From Lactonifactor sp. BIOML-A5 (GTDB taxonomy: Bacteria > Bacillota > Clostridia > Lachnospirales > Lachnospiraceae), in assembly GCF_009677585.1 (NCBI RefSeq), contig NZ_WKYV01000005.1:163657-227656 (forward strand): 64,000 nt of DNA. Reading direction: 5' to 3'. A model generated the notes under the pieces. The model worked only from the letters and a program-made list of their open reading frames with translations. It had not been told where the DNA came from and did not search any database. The position numbers were made by a program, and so were the translations under genes. This document shows, one piece after another, positions 8,238 through 17,127 of the stretch (positions within the stretch are counted from its first letter, which is position 1; each line of letters starts with the position of its first letter).

Positions 8238-9884
8238 ATGATGGATTTTATGATAAATCTGGCAAAGATTAATTTATTTGCGGCTGCCTGTGTTCTTACA
8301 GTATTTGTCCTGTCCAGAGTACTTGGCAGTAAATATTCCGCGCGATGGAAATACATTATGTGGCTGGTCTTATCCGTGTATTTACTGTTACCAGTGAATT
8401 TGTCAAAGATATCTCCATGGAAGGTTGAGATCCCACTGCCCGGGGTAACTGCCGGTTTGTCTGCGGACGAGGCAGATGGACTGGGACTGGAGCATACAGC
8501 TTTAACCGGAGGGGAGAGAGCAGCGGACAAGACTGATATAACACCAGAGGACAGCGCAAGGATAAGTAAGGGAGAGCCTGTGCCCACCGGAGAAGGAGGG
8601 ATGCTTGGGGATAGAGCATTGTATTCCTATGTTTTTTTCCTGGTTTGGATCCTGATAGCAGTGGGCGTGGGAATATGCAGAGTGTTTTCGTATCAACTTG
8701 CTGTGAAAAAACTATACCGCTGGAGCGCACCTGAGACAGACAGCAGAAGGCTCAGAGTATATGATGCTGTATGCAGAGAATATCATATAAAAAATGCTCC
8801 CCGGGTTTTTAAAAATAACTTTATCACAGGGCCTCTGCTGGCAGGTATTTTCAAAGCCCGCTTATATTTGCCGGAGAATACTTATACAGATAAAGAACTA
8901 AGAATGATCTATGCACATGAACTGTGCCATTACAGGCGTAAGGATCTGTGGTATAAAGCACTGCTTATGCTTGTGAATATCATATACTGGTTCAATCCCG
9001 CAGTCTATCTTATGGTGAGAGAAGCGGAACGGGACTTAGAGTTCTTGTGTGACAGTAAAGTTCTGGAGGGCAGGGATAAGAACGATCACTATATATACAG
9101 CAGACTTCTGCTGCACACGGCGTTAAAAGCACACGGGAGCAAAGTTTATCTGACGGCAAGCCTGCACGATGGAAAAGCAGAGTTTAAGCGCAGGGTTGCT
9201 AATCTAATGGTAGGGGATAAGCTAAAAAGGGGGATAGTTCTTGCCTGCGTTTTAGCGGTGTCTCTTGTTTCAGGAAGCACCCTTATGGGGTGCTCTGTAG
9301 GACCGGGGGAGGAGGAAAAGGAAACAGTTAGCGCAGAACAGCGGGGGATACCGGAAGACAGTACGGTTAAGAAGCCTGCAGAAGAACAGACGCCGTCAAA
9401 GGTGATTACAGCAGAGGGGAACGAGAATACCGAAAAGGAAAAAGAACAGCCAGCCGCCCTTAAGGAGAAGCTCTCGGATGAATCTGCTCCGGAAGCCGCG
9501 GCAGAACCAGATGCCGTAGTATTTCCCCAAAACAGGAAAACTTCTTATTACAACAGCAGTGACCCTACCGTTATTTTTACGGTAACGGATATTAGGGAAA
9601 AAGATATTGTCTTTGATTTGATAGATTATGACAGTGAGACACCTAAAGATGAATACGGGGAAGACGCATCCTATAGAGAAATCAAGGGGGCATCTGGTAC
9701 TCTTACAGATGAAAATACAGTCATTTATCAGGATCAGAACTATAATCTTACGATTGTCTGGGACACCAGTGACCCTAATCTGATTGGAACAGTAACCATC
9801 ACCGGAACATATCCTGCTAACAGCAGTCTGACAAACGGTACCTGCATAAGCCAGGAGGACAGTAATTCTATGCAGATTAGGTGA
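8238..9884 (+). CDS. M56-family membrane metallopeptidase (BlaR1-like, without penicillin-binding domain)
   Basis: A 548-residue protein with three N-terminal membrane segments, the zinc site HELCH at residues 227-231, and the downstream acidic region REAERDLEFLCD of M56 peptidases. A further hydrophobic segment near 330-350 leads to an extracytoplasmic part. That part is an acidic Glu/Pro-rich linker (about 355-430) and a small beta-rich domain, not the transpeptidase-like sensor of BlaR1. It probably senses a cell-envelope signal and triggers cleavage of the adjacent BlaI-like repressor. The ligand is unknown. Confidence 0.85.
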   Translation: MMDFMINLAKINLFAAACVLTVFVLSRVLGSKYSARWKYIMWLVLSVYLLLPVNLSKISPWKVEIPLPGVTAGLSADEADGLGLEHTALTGGERAADKTDITPEDSARISKGEPVPTGEGGMLGDRALYSYVFFLVWILIAVGVGICRVFSYQLAVKKLYRWSAPETDSRRLRVYDAVCREYHIKNAPRVFKNNFITGPLLAGIFKARLYLPENTYTDKELRMIYAHELCHYRRKDLWYKALLMLVNIIYWFNPAVYLMVREAERDLEFLCDSKVLEGRDKNDHYIYSRLLLHTALKAHGSKVYLTASLHDGKAEFKRRVANLMVGDKLKRGIVLACVLAVSLVSGSTLMGCSVGPGEEEKETVSAEQRGIPEDSTVKKPAEEQTPSKVITAEGNENTEKEKEQPAALKEKLSDESAPEAAAEPDAVVFPQNRKTSYYNSSDPTVIFTVTDIREKDIVFDLIDYDSETPKDEYGEDASYREIKGASGTLTDENTVIYQDQNYNLTIVWDTSDPNLIGTVTITGTYPANSSLTNGTCISQEDSNSMQIR

Positions 9885-10000
9885 AAATTGTATAGATCTG
9901 CCTGCCCTGAAAGGAGTTTACTGGACCGAAACAGCTTTATAAGGCAGCCAAGAGTGACTACATTGACATAAGAGCTTAGTAAAATAAAGGAGAATCCAAG

Positions 10001-10927
10001 ATGAGATTATTTGATTTGCACTGCGACACAATCGTTCCATTGTGTGACCGGAAAGAGGACTTTTACTGCCGGGACACACAGTTTTCTCTGGCAGATCTGG
10101 ATAAGTTTCAATGCCTGTGCCAGACTATGGCAGTCTTTGTGCCGGATATCTGTCCGAAAGGAGGAGGGAAAGCCTATGCGGACCGTTATCTTGACTATCT
10201 GGAGGAACTGGCGGTGCTTCAGGGAGATATTGCCGGGCTGGCAGAGTCGGCGGCTGATATAGAGGCCCTTACTAAAAAGGGTAAATGTGCCCTTATCCGC
10301 TCCATTGAAAGCGGGAGGGCATTAGACGGCGATTTAGAGAATGTCTCGCATTTTGCGGGCCGGGGTGTAAAGATAATGACGCTTGTGTGGAATGGAGAGA
10401 ATGAATTAGGTTCAGGGAATAGCGCCAATGGGGGGCTTACTTCTTTTGGCAGACAGGTTATCAGAAAAATGGAAGAAGTGCATATGATAATTGATGCCTC
10501 CCACCTGAACGATCCCGGATTTGACGATCTGTGCAGTGCCACGGACGGCCCTTTTATTGCAACCCACTCTAATCTGCGGAGTGTGTGCCCTCATAAAAGA
10601 AACTTAAAAGACTGGCAGTTTCAGGAAATTGTAAGGAGAGGGGGACTGGTGGGCGTTAACCTGTACAGACACTTTTTGGGGGAGGATGGATCCGGCTGTC
10701 TGGATCAGGTGTACCGGCATGTATCCCATATGCTGGAGCTTGGGGGAGAAGATGTAATTGCTTGCGGCAGCGACTTTGACGGAGCTGAAATCTCCCCGGA
10801 TTTGAACTCCCCTTTTAAGCTTGGAGCGGCGGCCGCGTATCTGTTATCCCATGGGATTTCCCAGGCTGTTATAGATAAAATGTACTTTGACAATGCTATG
10901 GCCTTTCTAAAGCGCACAGAGGCATAA
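10001..10927 (+). CDS. Membrane-dipeptidase-type peptidase, family M19
   Basis: A 308-residue zinc peptidase related to renal dipeptidase. It has the metal ligands in FDLHCDT at the N-terminus, the bridging Glu region RSIESGRAL, IIDASHLND, ATHSNLRSV, and a late GSDFDGAEI. It hydrolyses dipeptides in the cytoplasm; there is no signal peptide. AAAGGAG lies about 8 nt upstream of the ATG. It stands alone between the M56 gene and convergent pncB. Confidence 0.9.
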   Translation: MRLFDLHCDTIVPLCDRKEDFYCRDTQFSLADLDKFQCLCQTMAVFVPDICPKGGGKAYADRYLDYLEELAVLQGDIAGLAESAADIEALTKKGKCALIRSIESGRALDGDLENVSHFAGRGVKIMTLVWNGENELGSGNSANGGLTSFGRQVIRKMEEVHMIIDASHLNDPGFDDLCSATDGPFIATHSNLRSVCPHKRNLKDWQFQEIVRRGGLVGVNLYRHFLGEDGSGCLDQVYRHVSHMLELGGEDVIACGSDFDGAEISPDLNSPFKLGAAAAYLLSHGISQAVIDKMYFDNAMAFLKRTEA

Positions 10928-10976
10928 AGAGACCTGGAGCACTGGCATAAAAGCGCAGCCCCCAGGCCGGCATGTA

Positions 10977-12440
10977 CTATTTTATGGAGGCAGACCCCAT
11001 TTCTTCCAACAATGCCTTTTTTAACTCGTACAGGCGATCCGACAAGTCTACATATACCTCCGAGGGGTTCATAAGCCGCCGGGTCTCATCCCAGAGAGTA
11101 TCCAGTTCTTTTCTGCAGTAATCCCTGATTTCCATAACAGAGGGGGACTGGTATACACACTCCCCTTTCAGGAACACCGGTACCAGGAGTTCCCGGAGGG
11201 TATAGGTTCCCCCAACGATTTTTGTCCGTTTCCAGGTGTCTATGGGATCAAAGATAATCATATCCTGGGATGTATCAAAGGATTCCTCTGCCAGGCAGAT
11301 GAGATCAGCTCGGATCTTCCCGGTGGCTTTACTGTAGATTCTGTAAATGGTTTTATTTCCGGGATTGGTGACTTTTTCGGTATTCTCGGAGAGCTTAATC
11401 TTGGGTGTGAATTCTGCGGCATCCTTATCCCGGATGGCGGCCATCTTATACACGCCACCGAAGGCCGGATGCCCGCTGGAGGTTATGAGGTTGGTCCCCA
11501 CACCCCAGGAATCAATTTTAGCTCCCTGGGTCTTCAGGCTGTCGATCAGGTATTCGTCGAGATCGCTGGAGGCGGCGATGGTAGCATGGGTAAAGCCTGC
11601 GGCGTCCAGCATTTTCCGTGCTTCCTTGGACAGATAGGCCAGATCTCCGCTGTCCAGACGTATTCCGTAGTGAGTCAGAGGATGCCCTGCGTCCTTCATC
11701 TCCCGGAATACCCGAATGGCGTTGGGAACACCTGATTTCAGCGTGTCATAGGTATCTACCAGAAGAGTACATGCGTCAGGATACATATCCGCATAGGTTT
11801 TAAATGCAGTATATTCATCCGGGAAGCTCATAATCCAGCTGTGCGCATGGGTACCCAGAACCGGCACATCAAACATCTGGCCGGTGAGTACATTGGAGGT
11901 TCCCACGCACCCTCCGATCATGGCTGCCCTTGCGCCGAAGATTCCGGCATCCGGCCCCTGGGCCCTGCGGAGCCCGAATTCCATGATGCCTGCGCCCTTG
12001 GCAGCGTAGACGATTCTGGAAGCTTTGGTAGCGATGAGACTCTGGTGATTGATAATATTTAAAATAGCAGTCTCAATAAGCTGAGCTTCCATGACAGGTG
12101 CTACGACTTTCAGGAGCGGCTCCTGGGGGAAGACAACAGTTCCCTCCGGGATAGCATAGATATCACCGGAAAAAAAGAAGCCCTTCAGATAATCCAGAAA
12201 ATCCTGCTCGAAGATATGCAGGCTTTTCAGATAAGCAATATCATCGCTTGTAAAATGAAGGTCTTTAATATATTCTACAACCTGCTCCAGACCTGCGGCA
12301 ATGGCGTATCCGCCCTTGCAGGGATTGGTTCTGTAGAAGACATCGAATACAACAATCTGATGGGTAGGATTTTTAAAATATCCCTGCATCATAGTCAATT
12401 CATACAGGTCGGTCAGTAAGGTAAGATTCATAGCTCTCAT
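10977..12440 (-). CDS. pncB: Nicotinate phosphoribosyltransferase
   Basis: A 487-residue enzyme that joins nicotinate to phosphoribosyl pyrophosphate, the entry step of NAD salvage. The N-terminus LLTDLYELTMMQGYF, the phosphoribosyl site GLRRAQGPDAG, GTHAHSWIMSFP and DTYDTLKSG are typical. AAGGAGAG lies before the ATG at 12440. A minus-strand promoter is plausible upstream (TTGCAC around 12503-12498, TATAAT at 12478-12473, long spacer of 19 bp). No NAD synthesis genes are nearby, so it appears to be monocistronic. Confidence 0.95.
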   Translation of the reverse strand: MRAMNLTLLTDLYELTMMQGYFKNPTHQIVVFDVFYRTNPCKGGYAIAAGLEQVVEYIKDLHFTSDDIAYLKSLHIFEQDFLDYLKGFFFSGDIYAIPEGTVVFPQEPLLKVVAPVMEAQLIETAILNIINHQSLIATKASRIVYAAKGAGIMEFGLRRAQGPDAGIFGARAAMIGGCVGTSNVLTGQMFDVPVLGTHAHSWIMSFPDEYTAFKTYADMYPDACTLLVDTYDTLKSGVPNAIRVFREMKDAGHPLTHYGIRLDSGDLAYLSKEARKMLDAAGFTHATIAASSDLDEYLIDSLKTQGAKIDSWGVGTNLITSSGHPAFGGVYKMAAIRDKDAAEFTPKIKLSENTEKVTNPGNKTIYRIYSKATGKIRADLICLAEESFDTSQDMIIFDPIDTWKRTKIVGGTYTLRELLVPVFLKGECVYQSPSVMEIRDYCRKELDTLWDETRRLMNPSEVYVDLSDRLYELKKALLEEMGSASIK

Positions 12441-12543
12441 AACAATAGCTCTCCTTCAAAAGATTTGTAGCTATTATAACACAATTCCAGAAAAAACGTG
12501 CAAATATTTGGTATTTTTGACAGTACAATCGGGGAAAATGGAA

Positions 12544-12573
12544 GAAAAAAACACCGGATGCTTAGATCCGGTG
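12544..12573 (-). terminator. Terminator of the VanY-type gene
   Basis: On the minus strand CACCGGAT and ATCCGGTG form an 8-bp stem with a 6-nt loop, followed by seven Ts. The stem overlaps the last codons of the peptidase gene, whose stop is at 12562-12564. Confidence 0.85.
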
Positions 12574-13146
12574 ATATTCCTCCAAGGTAAGACCTGTAAG
12601 AGATAGATAAAGAGCCAAAGATTTGGATACATATCGGATATGCCAGGGTTCATAGGCGTACCCGGTGACGGCCTCTTTGCCTTTGGGATAGCGGATGACA
12701 AAGCCGTACAGAGGGGCATAGGCTTTCAGCCATTTGCCGGCCTGGGTTTCAGCAAATTCTTCTACCAGGTCAAAGGCAACATCGGGACAGGAGACATCCA
12801 GGGCAAGCCCTGTCTGGTGCTCACTGGCTCCCGGGGGAGCCACAAGAAGTTTACATAATTCTTCCGGCGGAGAGTCAACGGTCAGATTGGCTTTTTTTAA
12901 AGCGGCTTCATAGAGCTCCTCCTGGCGGCTGTAGGGCCGGTAGCCGGAGACCCCCCAGAGGGTAATCTGACAGCTTTTTGCCCTCTGAAACAAGGCGTGC
13001 ACAGCCTTTGCCGCGTCTTTTCTCAGGAGCCGCTTGGGATCCCCTGCCGGTGCATCAAAGGGGATGGAGGGTTCCACCAGATTCTTTGGAATGTATGAGG
13101 CAGGCAGGCGGTACTCCCGGTTTACTAGTACTGAACAAGATGACAT
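12562..13146 (-). CDS. D-alanyl-D-alanine carboxypeptidase, VanY/M15B family
   Basis: A 194-residue zinc peptidase with the M15B motifs SGYRPYSRQ, SEHQTGLALDVS and EPWHIRYV; His and Asp of the second and His of the third bind zinc. The family trims the terminal D-Ala from peptidoglycan stems. The start is placed at ATG 13146 because AAGGAGG lies 9 nt upstream; an earlier ATG at 13155 overlaps that site. No signal peptide or membrane anchor is visible, which is unusual for a wall enzyme, so a cytoplasmic role in wall recycling or an unrecognised export route is possible. Confidence 0.85.
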   Translation of the reverse strand: MSSCSVLVNREYRLPASYIPKNLVEPSIPFDAPAGDPKRLLRKDAAKAVHALFQRAKSCQITLWGVSGYRPYSRQEELYEAALKKANLTVDSPPEELCKLLVAPPGASEHQTGLALDVSCPDVAFDLVEEFAETQAGKWLKAYAPLYGFVIRYPKGKEAVTGYAYEPWHIRYVSKSLALYLSLTGLTLEEYHRI

Positions 13147-13211
13147 GGGTTCCATCCTCCTTATGAAATGGTTCTATTATAATCTTATGCGCCTGGCCAG
13201 GAGAATATGTC

Positions 13212-13240
13212 TTGACGCAGACAGAGAATCCCGATACTAT
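13212..13240 (+). promoter_or_regulatory. Promoter of the CDF transporter gene
   Basis: TTGACG (13212-13217), a 17-bp spacer and TACTAT (13235-13240), about 30 bp before the start codon. This explains why the short open frame running into the start codon is not needed as a gene. Confidence 0.6.
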
Positions 13241-13272
13241 ATGGGGGAAAGAGTAAGGAGACGGATGATAAG

Positions 13273-14448
13273 ATGACAGAATATTTAGTGCGCAGATTTG
13301 TGAAAGATTATGAGGACATCGGACGTGAGGAGGTCAGGACCAGATATGGAATCCTTTCCAGTATAGTGGGTATCCTCTGCAATGTACTTTTATTTGGGAT
13401 AAAACTGCTGATTGGAATGCTGATGCACAGTATTGCGGTTATGGCGGACGCATTTAACAATCTGTCGGATGCGGCATCTTCAGTGATCAGCTTTGTGGGG
13501 GTGAAGATGGCCGGCAAACCCGCGGATAAGGAGCATCCCTTTGGCCATGGAAGAATGGAATATATTGCAGCTTTTATAGTTGCGTTCCTTGTAATACAGG
13601 TGGGATTTTCATTTTTCAAAAGCAGTGCTGGGAAGCTTATGCACCCGGAGGCGATAACATTTCAGCTGGTTCCCTTTTTGATTCTGGTCCTTTCTGTGGG
13701 GGTGAAACTGTGGATGGGACTGTTTAACAGAAAGCTGGGAAAGCGGATTAATTCTAAGGTTATGCTTGCCACATCAGCAGATTCTATGGGGGATGCGGTG
13801 ACTACATCAGCTACCCTTATCTCCATTCTTATCTGCAGATTTGCGGGAGTCAACATAGACGCAGCGGCGGGCCTTCTGGTATCCCTGATGGTTATGTGGG
13901 CCGGAATATCCATTGCGAAGGAAACACTGGAGCCGCTGATAGGGGAGGCAGCAGATCCGGAATTATATAAGAAGATATCCGAAATGGTAGAGGCTTATGA
14001 TGGAATACTGGGAACGCACGATCTGATCGTACATAATTACGGACCCAATAAAAGTATGGCCTCCATCCATGCAGAGGTTCCCAGGGATGCGGATATTGAG
14101 GAATCCCATGAGATTATTGACCGGATAGAGCGGGAAGTGGCCAGAGAACTGGGGATATTTTTAGTGATTCATATGGATCCTATCGAAGTCAGGGATGAAG
14201 AAGTGCTGAAATCAAAACAGGAGCTGGAAGAGGTCCTGCAGAGTATTGACGAACGGCTGAACATGCATGATTTCAGGATGGTGAAGGGCAAGAGACAAAT
14301 TAATCTTATCTTTGATCTTGTGGTTCCCTTTGATTACGACAAAAAGGGGCAGGAAGAATTATTAGATAAGGTTATTCGAATGATGCAGGAAAAAGACAGA
14401 CGGTACCAGTTCGTGATCACGGTGGATCAGGGGTTTGTGGGTACATAA
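13273..14448 (+). CDS. Cation diffusion facilitator (CDF) family metal efflux transporter
   Basis: A 391-residue membrane protein with six helices and a cytoplasmic C-terminal domain. The metal site residues are in ADAFNNLSD in helix 2 and in ATSADSMGDAV in helix 5, with the family motif HPFGHGRMEYIAAF between. CDF proteins exchange Zn2+, Mn2+, Fe2+ or similar ions for protons. The protein is longer than the common 290-residue form because of an extended C-terminal region after about residue 300. AAGGAGA precedes the ATG. It has its own promoter and ends just before tRNA-Gln. Confidence 0.9.
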   Translation: MTEYLVRRFVKDYEDIGREEVRTRYGILSSIVGILCNVLLFGIKLLIGMLMHSIAVMADAFNNLSDAASSVISFVGVKMAGKPADKEHPFGHGRMEYIAAFIVAFLVIQVGFSFFKSSAGKLMHPEAITFQLVPFLILVLSVGVKLWMGLFNRKLGKRINSKVMLATSADSMGDAVTTSATLISILICRFAGVNIDAAAGLLVSLMVMWAGISIAKETLEPLIGEAADPELYKKISEMVEAYDGILGTHDLIVHNYGPNKSMASIHAEVPRDADIEESHEIIDRIEREVARELGIFLVIHMDPIEVRDEEVLKSKQELEEVLQSIDERLNMHDFRMVKGKRQINLIFDLVVPFDYDKKGQEELLDKVIRMMQEKDRRYQFVITVDQGFVGT

Positions 14449-14479
14449 TAAAAAAAATAAAAAAAATTCAAAAAAGTAC

Positions 14480-14508
14480 TTGCATTTAAATACGTTATAT
14501 TGTATAAT
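14480..14508 (+). promoter_or_regulatory. Promoter of tRNA-Gln
   Basis: TTGCAT (14480-14485), a 17-bp spacer and TATAAT (14503-14508), 17 bp before the first base of the tRNA. Confidence 0.8.
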
Positions 14509-14525
14509 TCATTTTGTCGCGAAAT

Positions 14526-14597
14526 TGGGCTATCGCCAAATGGTAAGGCAACGGACTCTGACTCCGTCATTTCAAGGTTCGAATCCTTGTAGCCCAG
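14526..14597 (+). tRNA. tRNA-Gln (anticodon CUG)
   Basis: A complete cloverleaf: acceptor arm TGGGCTA pairs with TAGCCCA, the D arm is GCC...GGC, the anticodon stem ACGGA/TCCGT encloses CTCTGAC with anticodon CTG, and the T arm contains GGTTCGAATCC. CCA is not encoded. The gene has its own promoter and a strong terminator follows. Confidence 0.95.
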
Positions 14598-14603
14598 CTT
14601 ATG

Positions 14604-14637
14604 AAAGTCCCAAGTCTTACTTGGGACTTTATTTTTT
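14604..14637 (+). terminator. Terminator of tRNA-Gln
   Basis: AAAGTCCCAAGT (14604-14615) and ACTTGGGACTTT (14619-14630) form a perfect 12-bp stem with a 3-nt loop, followed by ATTTTTT. Confidence 0.9.
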
Positions 14638-14719
14638 GGTACAGAGAAATTTACCGAAAGGTTTGGATGTATTATGCCCCAGGGAGGCTGATGGGGCTAA
14701 GAAGAAAGGAAGGAGCAGC

Positions 14720-15448
14720 ATGTATTCATTTGACAGCAGGATTCGATACAGCGAGGTGGGAGAGGACAGAAGGATTACGTTAAACGCCATATTAAATTAT
14801 TTTCAGGACTGCAGCACCTTCCATTCAGAAGATGTGGGATTAGGAATCGACTATCTGGCAGAACATAAGAAGGTATGGCTTTTGTCATCCTGGCAGATTG
14901 TCATCGACAGATATCCCTCACTGTGTGAAAAAGTAACGGTAAGCACCTGGCCCTATGATTTCAGAAAATTTCTGGGGAGCAGGAACTTCACCCTCACAGA
15001 CGGGGAAGGGCAGATGGCGGCCTACGCCAATTCCCTCTGGGCATACATGGATCTGGAGACAAATTCACCGGCTCTGGTAGCCCCAGAGCAGATCGAAGGC
15101 TATCAATTGGAGGAAAAGCTGGATATGAACTATGCCCCCAGGAAAATCAAGCTTCCTTTGGACAGTCGGATACAGGAGGCATTTCCGGTACGGGCCCATC
15201 ATCTGGATACGAATCACCATGTGAACAACGGCCAGTATGTACAGATGGCAATGGAGTGGGTGCCTGAGGACTTCACCATCCGTCAGATGCGGGCAGAATA
15301 TAAAAAGCAGGCAGTGCTGGGAGATATGATAAGTCCCAGGGTACATGCTATAGATGGAGTGTATACCGTAGCCCTGTGCGATGAGCAGGGAGAAGTATAT
15401 GTGATAGTTGAGTTTCAGGGGACCCAAAAGGGGACGTGTTCTTTCTAG
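14720..15448 (+). CDS. Acyl-ACP thioesterase (FatA/FatB-like)
   Basis: A 242-residue double-hotdog protein that releases fatty acids from acyl carrier protein. HHLDTNHHVNNGQYVQMA holds the catalytic D-N-H region of the family, and the N-terminal hotdog begins with IRYSEVGEDRRITL. The ATG at 14720 is chosen because GGAAGGAGC precedes it; the frame stays open upstream through the tRNA and its terminator, which must not be translated. The last residues (GTQKGTCSF) and the stop codon are encoded by a dispersed palindromic repeat, so the original C-terminus has probably been altered. Confidence 0.85.
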   Translation: MYSFDSRIRYSEVGEDRRITLNAILNYFQDCSTFHSEDVGLGIDYLAEHKKVWLLSSWQIVIDRYPSLCEKVTVSTWPYDFRKFLGSRNFTLTDGEGQMAAYANSLWAYMDLETNSPALVAPEQIEGYQLEEKLDMNYAPRKIKLPLDSRIQEAFPVRAHHLDTNHHVNNGQYVQMAMEWVPEDFTIRQMRAEYKKQAVLGDMISPRVHAIDGVYTVALCDEQGEVYVIVEFQGTQKGTCSF

Positions 15449-15487
15449 AAAGAACACGTCCCAAAATCGGACTGACCTGTCCCTTTT
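15431..15487. repeat. Dispersed palindromic repeat, copy A
   Basis: A perfect 32-bp palindrome (15431-15462) whose half-site is GGGACGTGTTCTTTCT, followed by AAAATCGGACTGACCTG and TCCCTTTT. The same arrangement recurs inverted at 27,260-27,334 and in the same orientation at 34,121-34,197. This copy overlaps the end of the thioesterase gene and supplies its stop codon. Confidence 0.8.
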
Positions 15488-15519
15488 GATATTTGTTTGG
15501 AGAAAGCGAAGGAGTAAAA

Positions 15520-16359
15520 ATGATTCAGTTAGGTAAAAAACAGGAATTGACAGTTGTTAAAATCGTTGACTTTGGGGTATATCTTGGAGAAAAGACTGGC
15601 GCCGGGGAGAAGGAAAGGGTATTGCTTCCCAAAAAGCAGGTACCCGAGGGAACCGGGGAAGGGGATGTTCTTACGGTCTTTATCTATAAGGACTCTTCGG
15701 ACCGGCTGATTGCCACCATACGGGAGCCGGTGGCGGAGCTTGGCCAGCTGGCGGTGCTGAAGGTGGCTGCTGTTGGCAAGATCGGCGCTTTTCTGGACTG
15801 GGGGCTGGAGAAGGATCTGTTTCTTCCTTTTAAGGAGCAGACGAAACGTGTGCACGAGGGCCAGGAGTGCCTGGTGGCCCTGTACGCGGATAAGAGCGAC
15901 CGCCTCTGTGCTACTATGAAGGTTTATCATTACCTGAAAAAGAATTCCCCCTATATTATCGGGGATGAGGTGACGGGAAGGGTCTATGAAATCAGTGATA
16001 ATTTCGGAGTGTTTGTGGCTGTGGACAATCAATATTCTGGTCTGATTCCCAAGAGGGAAGCACAGGGAGAATATAAGGTTGGAGATGTTCTCTCCTGCCG
16101 TGTGACCAATGTGAAGGAAGATGGGAAGCTGGATCTCAGCACAAAACAGAAGGCATATATCCAGATTGACGAGGATGCGGTAAATGTTCTTCAGGTGATT
16201 GAAGAATTCGCCGGGGTACTGCCTTTTGATGACAAGGCGGCACCGGAGGTGATCCAGAGAGAATTCGGCCTGAGCAAAAATGCGTTTAAGCGGGCAGTTG
16301 GCCATCTGCTGAAGGAAAAAAAGGTAAAGATCGAGGGCGGCAGGATCTATAAACTGTAA
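15520..16359 (+). CDS. cvfB: S1-domain RNA-binding protein, CvfB family
   Basis: A 279-residue protein with repeated S1/OB folds (N-terminal KKQELTVVKIVDFGVYL, central KIGAFLDWGLEKDLFLP, then DNFGVFVAVDNQYSGLIP) and a C-terminal winged helix (EFGLSKNAFKRAVGHLLKEK). This is the architecture of CvfB, an RNA-binding regulator of virulence and growth genes in Gram-positive bacteria. The start at ATG 15520 follows GAAGGAG by 5 nt; an upstream start would lie too close to the repeat. The gene is independent of its neighbours. Confidence 0.85.
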   Translation: MIQLGKKQELTVVKIVDFGVYLGEKTGAGEKERVLLPKKQVPEGTGEGDVLTVFIYKDSSDRLIATIREPVAELGQLAVLKVAAVGKIGAFLDWGLEKDLFLPFKEQTKRVHEGQECLVALYADKSDRLCATMKVYHYLKKNSPYIIGDEVTGRVYEISDNFGVFVAVDNQYSGLIPKREAQGEYKVGDVLSCRVTNVKEDGKLDLSTKQKAYIQIDEDAVNVLQVIEEFAGVLPFDDKAAPEVIQREFGLSKNAFKRAVGHLLKEKKVKIEGGRIYKL

Positions 16360-16367
16360 GATCAATC

Positions 16368-16396
16368 TTCACGCGAGGGACAAGTTATGATATAAT
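16368..16396 (+). promoter_or_regulatory. Possible promoter of the methyltransferase-dnaE operon
   Basis: TTCACG (16368-16373), 17 bp, then TATAAT (16391-16396). The -35 is weak. A 140-nt untranslated leader follows before the GTG at 16537; it contains two GCGAGC motifs but no structure that I recognise. Confidence 0.4.
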
Positions 16397-16536
16397 GAGC
16401 GTTAGCGAGCCATGGGGAGTTTTGCTCACTTTTGGCGAGCGGTGAATGGCGATCATGGATTTTTGCTTCCTGATCGGACAGCCCATCATAGGTAAGTAAC
16501 TGAAATAACAGTTGAATTTTTAAAGGAGGAAATTAC

Positions 16537-17124
16537 GTGGACTCGATTGACTATTATGACCGATACGCGATACCTTATTTTGAGAAAACAGTAGACTTAA
16601 GTATGGAAGAGATGCTGAAGCCCTTTATAGAACTGCTCCCTGAGAATGCGGAGGTACTGGACCTGGGCTGCGGTTCCGGACGTGACACCCTTTATATGGA
16701 AGAAGAAGGAATCTCAGTAACTCCAATGGACGCTTCTGCAGAGATGTGCAAACTGGCCAGTATCCATACAGGAAAGGAAGTACTGAATTTAAGGCTTGAG
16801 GACATGGACTTTGATGACGTCTTTGACGGTGTCTGGGCCTGTGCCGTTATCGGACATTTTACGCCGAAGGAAGTGAAGAAGGCTATGAAAAAGGTGATAC
16901 GTTCCCTGAAAGAGGGAGGAATCATGTATTTTTCGGTGCGGAAAGGAGACAGGGACGGGCAGTATAACGGGAGATATTTCTGTGATTACTCTAAGAGAAC
17001 CCTGGAGGATTTGGTTGAGAGCCTGCGTAATGTGGAATTAATGGATATCTGGATTACAGAGGATATCCGCAAAGAGAGCGAAGGCAATGAATGGTTCAAT
17101 GTATTGCTTCGCAAAACGGAGTAA
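16537..17124 (+). CDS. Class I SAM-dependent methyltransferase
   Basis: A 195-residue Rossmann-fold enzyme. VLDLGCGSGRDT is the SAM-binding motif I, VTPMDASAEMCKLA supplies the acidic residue that binds ribose, and GIMYFSVRKGDRDG lies at motif IV/V. The substrate is not known. It starts with GTG after AAAGGAGG and is the first gene of a run that continues 3 bp downstream with dnaE, so it is likely to be co-transcribed with replication and glycolysis genes. Confidence 0.8.
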   Translation: MDSIDYYDRYAIPYFEKTVDLSMEEMLKPFIELLPENAEVLDLGCGSGRDTLYMEEEGISVTPMDASAEMCKLASIHTGKEVLNLRLEDMDFDDVFDGVWACAVIGHFTPKEVKKAMKKVIRSLKEGGIMYFSVRKGDRDGQYNGRYFCDYSKRTLEDLVESLRNVELMDIWITEDIRKESEGNEWFNVLLRKTE

Positions 17125-17127
17125 GCT

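Noticed and set aside
8238..9884. Naming the M56 protein BlaR1 and calling a beta-lactam resistance locus
   Set aside because: The penicillin-binding sensor domain is absent and no beta-lactamase is adjacent.
13034..13276. Open frame on + strand before the CDF gene
   Set aside because: It runs opposite to the VanY-type gene, has no ribosome site, and lies upstream of the CDF promoter.
14435..14719. Extended N-terminus of the acyl-ACP thioesterase
   Set aside because: It would translate through tRNA-Gln and its terminator; the ATG at 14720 has a good ribosome site.
15529..16365. Long minus-strand open frame over cvfB (278 codons)
   Set aside because: It is the mirror of a clear S1-domain gene and has no family features.
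16397..16536. Leader of the methyltransferase-dnaE operon as a riboswitch
   Set aside because: No known conserved core could be recognised and no stable terminator or sequestering hairpin is visible.
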